Shown here in pieces: positions 61,701 through 64,000 of a stretch of DNA of 64,000 nucleotides. Source of the DNA: Zonotrichia leucophrys gambelii (Eukaryota; Chordata; Aves; Passeriformes; Passerellidae); NCBI RefSeq assembly GCF_028769735.1, contig NC_088171.1, positions 66,288,216 to 66,352,215 on the forward strand. The letters are read 5' to 3'. Below the pieces are notes generated by a model. It had not been told where the DNA came from, ran no database searches, and saw only the letters and a list, made by a program, of their open reading frames with translations. Position 1 is the stretch's first letter; each line of letters starts with the position of its first letter. Both the position numbers and the translations under genes were made by a program.

Positions 61701-64000
61701 GAAGAAAACAGCTAGACATAAATGAGGGCTGACGGTTTCATGAAGCACAATTGGTTGATCACAGATTCAATATGACTGCCCTGAACTGAGCGATGATCCG
61801 TACAGTATGCAAAATTCACTTTCTTGCTGGTCTGTGCCCACCAGCCTTCCAGCAGCTTTCCCAGAGCCCCTCAGCCACGGCTTTGAGTGGAACCAGAGCT
61901 GAACGCAGCATTGTTGTACCCAATTCCTTTTGACAACAATCACATTCTTTTAAAAACTTCATAGGTTTTAGTTGTCACTGGTTATAAATGAGGGTTTTTT
62001 CCCTCGCCATTGCTGCTGCTGCTGTTGTGGTGCTCGCTGCTCTCCCAGAGATGCGAGTGCTGCAGGTTCTGGTGCTCCCAGTTTCCCTTTGTTTCCGTCA
62101 GTATCAGCAAGCAGGCGGTGCGTTTTAATGATGATGGCGTGCAAAAAAGATTTTAAAGGTTTAGGTCCCCTTTTGAGTGACATGGCGATTAGTCTGCACT
62201 GTGCTCAAACATTTCTAACTCCCCTTGTCTTTGCTGTAGTGCAGCACACTCAGGTAAAAAGACATTAAAAAAAATTAAAAGGCAGGACCTGTTTTTCAGC
62301 AACAGTCGTGGAGATTTGAGGTAGGATAAATTGCTACCAACAGCAAGATCACCCTTTAAACTCGACTTTGCATGCAAGGGACATCCCCTTTCTGTGTGCT
62401 GGTTGTGGATGGAGAGATCTGATGCATTTGGTTTGTGGATGCAAGTTGTAGCCCTGTTACAGCTGGTGTAAACCAGCATGGCCTTTGTATCACTTGAGGC
62501 TCTGGCTTCAAGTTGTGCAACTTTTTTTTTTTAATGCTTTTTAATGTTTATTTTGGTGCAATGTTCTGTAACCAGAGGGGAGGCTTTCTGTAAGGATGTG
62601 TGTTTATGTGCATTGTCTCGGTATGCTCACAGAACTGGACTTTGCCTGCAAACAATCCAAATGGTCACTGAGAGCATTTATTTAATTTGCTATTGAAAAC
62701 CTAAGTTTTTCAGGTATGTGCAAACTGATTAAAGAACATTTGCTTTAGACATAAATTTGCATAAATACATACATTAAGTAGTAGTGACTAATGATAAAAT
62801 GAATGTAAAATGCAACTGGATAATTTCCTGCCTATTCTCTGATGAGAAGGCAAAGTACTATAAGGGTAGGGGGGTTGGGAAAGGAAACCTAAAATAAAAA
62901 GCAGGGGAAATAGTGTTATTTACACAACTTAAAATTGCTCATGTGTAAAAGAGAGAAGGATGAGGAAATTGGCTGGAAATAGGTATGAAAGGAAAATGTC
63001 TTCTAATTTCCTCTCAAGCACGAAGTGACAAGAATATGTGTTGATTACACAAAGGCCACCACTGAAACACTGTTATTCAGCTATGTTGAGAAGTAACACT
63101 GGAAGAATTCAACTCAGCTGTTGGAAATCAAACATTGCTTCCATTCTAAAAAATATGAAGAACATATTTTCAAAACCTGATCGCATTAAGGGACAAGGGC
63201 ATCATCTCTTTGCAGTGCATTGGGATCACAAGCCTATTCCATCAATTGCCTGAAAATTCTAGTTGCGACTATTTGACTGAAATACCAAATAATTTAGTCA
63301 TTTGTGTCACTGAAAAGTACAAAATTTGGTGTTAACTGTATTGAATCATAAAAAAAACAACTAGAACCCCTCAAAGATCCAACACTTTAACACCTTCCCT
63401 GAAACAAGACAAAAAGCTCTCCAAAATTCCAGACAATAAAAACCCCAAAACACACACATGCAGAAATCCACTCCAGAACCCATTGCAGTACACATCTTTA
63501 TAATGTATAAGGAAGGAAGAATATCTTTTTTTCCACTTTGTGCTGTGAAAGAAGCTTGTGCATTTTCCAGACTATAACAGTCTAAAGTTGACTATGGCCA
63601 ATATAGTGAGCACTTAGTTTTGCTAGGCAAATTTTACATGCAGAAGGAATACACAGAATCTAATGCAGATCATCTTAATTCCATCAGAGTTGCAGATGTA
63701 TAGTGATTTATACCACTTGAAAATTTGCCCCAGAATTTTTGGCTTGATATTGTTTTCTTTAGCTGCTAACATGAATTTGAAGGTTTTGTGTGGTGATTAC
63801 ACACAGCATAGTAAGAATAATTATCACACAGCAGTGTTACAAATACTCTGGAATCTTTGAAAGCGGCTCAATTAAAATTTTATGACATGCAGGAATGCAG
63901 CAATTCTTTAATATTACAAAGCAGACATAATTCTGAAGATACTAGTGGAATGAATATGCATTTTTGAAAAATCAGAAGCAGCATGGTTGAATTTCTGAAC
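55741..64000. other. unique AT-rich non-coding stretch to the window end
   Basis: No dispersed repeat or exon is recognised. A small duplication (58427-58460), a T-rich/A-rich patch near 60030 and 61320-61380, a CTG-rich spot near 62010-62025 and a T11 run (62522-62532) are the only simple structures. The longest frame (116 residues, 57302-57652) is hydrophobic but unrecognised. Confidence 0.45.
58427..58460. repeat. short tandem duplication, period 20
   Basis: 'caaggaagaagctt' at 58427-58440 recurs exactly at 58447-58460. The linker 'tgtgggtca' itself recurs at about 58468, so two rounds of slippage are likely. Confidence 0.93.

Noticed and set aside
1..64000. CRISPR array, operon, phage or plasmid module
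   Set aside because: No regularly spaced identical repeats with unique spacers, no gene density and no ribosome binding sites. The repeats present are vertebrate retroelements.

Overview
This window looks like non-coding DNA from a bird, most likely a passerine. It has no bacterial gene layout: no dense open reading frames, operons, RNA operons or plasmid/phage modules. It is AT-rich and clearly CpG-poor. The only dispersed repeats I recognise are six CR1 (chicken-repeat-1 type LINE) fragments and two solo LTRs whose sequence resembles LTRs I know from songbird endogenous retroviruses (ERVL-like; class from memory, not searched). I could not assign the window to a gene or chromosome. It could be intergenic or lie inside a large intron.

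Layout. A CR1 3' end runs off the left edge (1-187). Positions 188-15100 are unique sequence with short duplications, a pyrimidine-rich tract (about 3690-4060) and two possible conserved elements (10560-10800, 13960-14330). Two CR1 fragments in minus orientation lie head to tail at 15101-15795. Positions 15800-33840 are unique sequence. They contain an isolated CpG cluster (22159-22226), homeodomain-site-rich stretches that resemble conserved regulatory DNA (22800-23040, 24380-24990, 28480-29080), a weak exon candidate (24622-24717), and a C-rich segment next to an 18-T run (about 29899-30260). A short minus-strand CR1 sits at 33845-34065. An exon-shaped segment of exactly 65 codons lies at 39779-39973. 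A longer plus-strand CR1 of about 955 bp (45190-46143) still shows a mutated reverse-transcriptase active-site motif. A solo LTR (48130-48810) carries a perfect 18-bp inverted repeat near its 3' end. A second LTR (54606-55740) is split by a plus-strand CR1 (55037-55621). The rest, to 64000, is unique sequence.

How it works together: I see no set of genes acting jointly. The structure to report is a transposon history (CR1 before and after LTR insertion), a few possible enhancer-like elements rich in homeodomain and POU/octamer sites, and local mutational scars (short tandem duplications, hairpin-forming inverted repeats). All long reading frames have ordinary explanations: antisense of repeats, skewed base composition or chance. 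No protein-coding gene is called with confidence, and I found no undescribed biological system.
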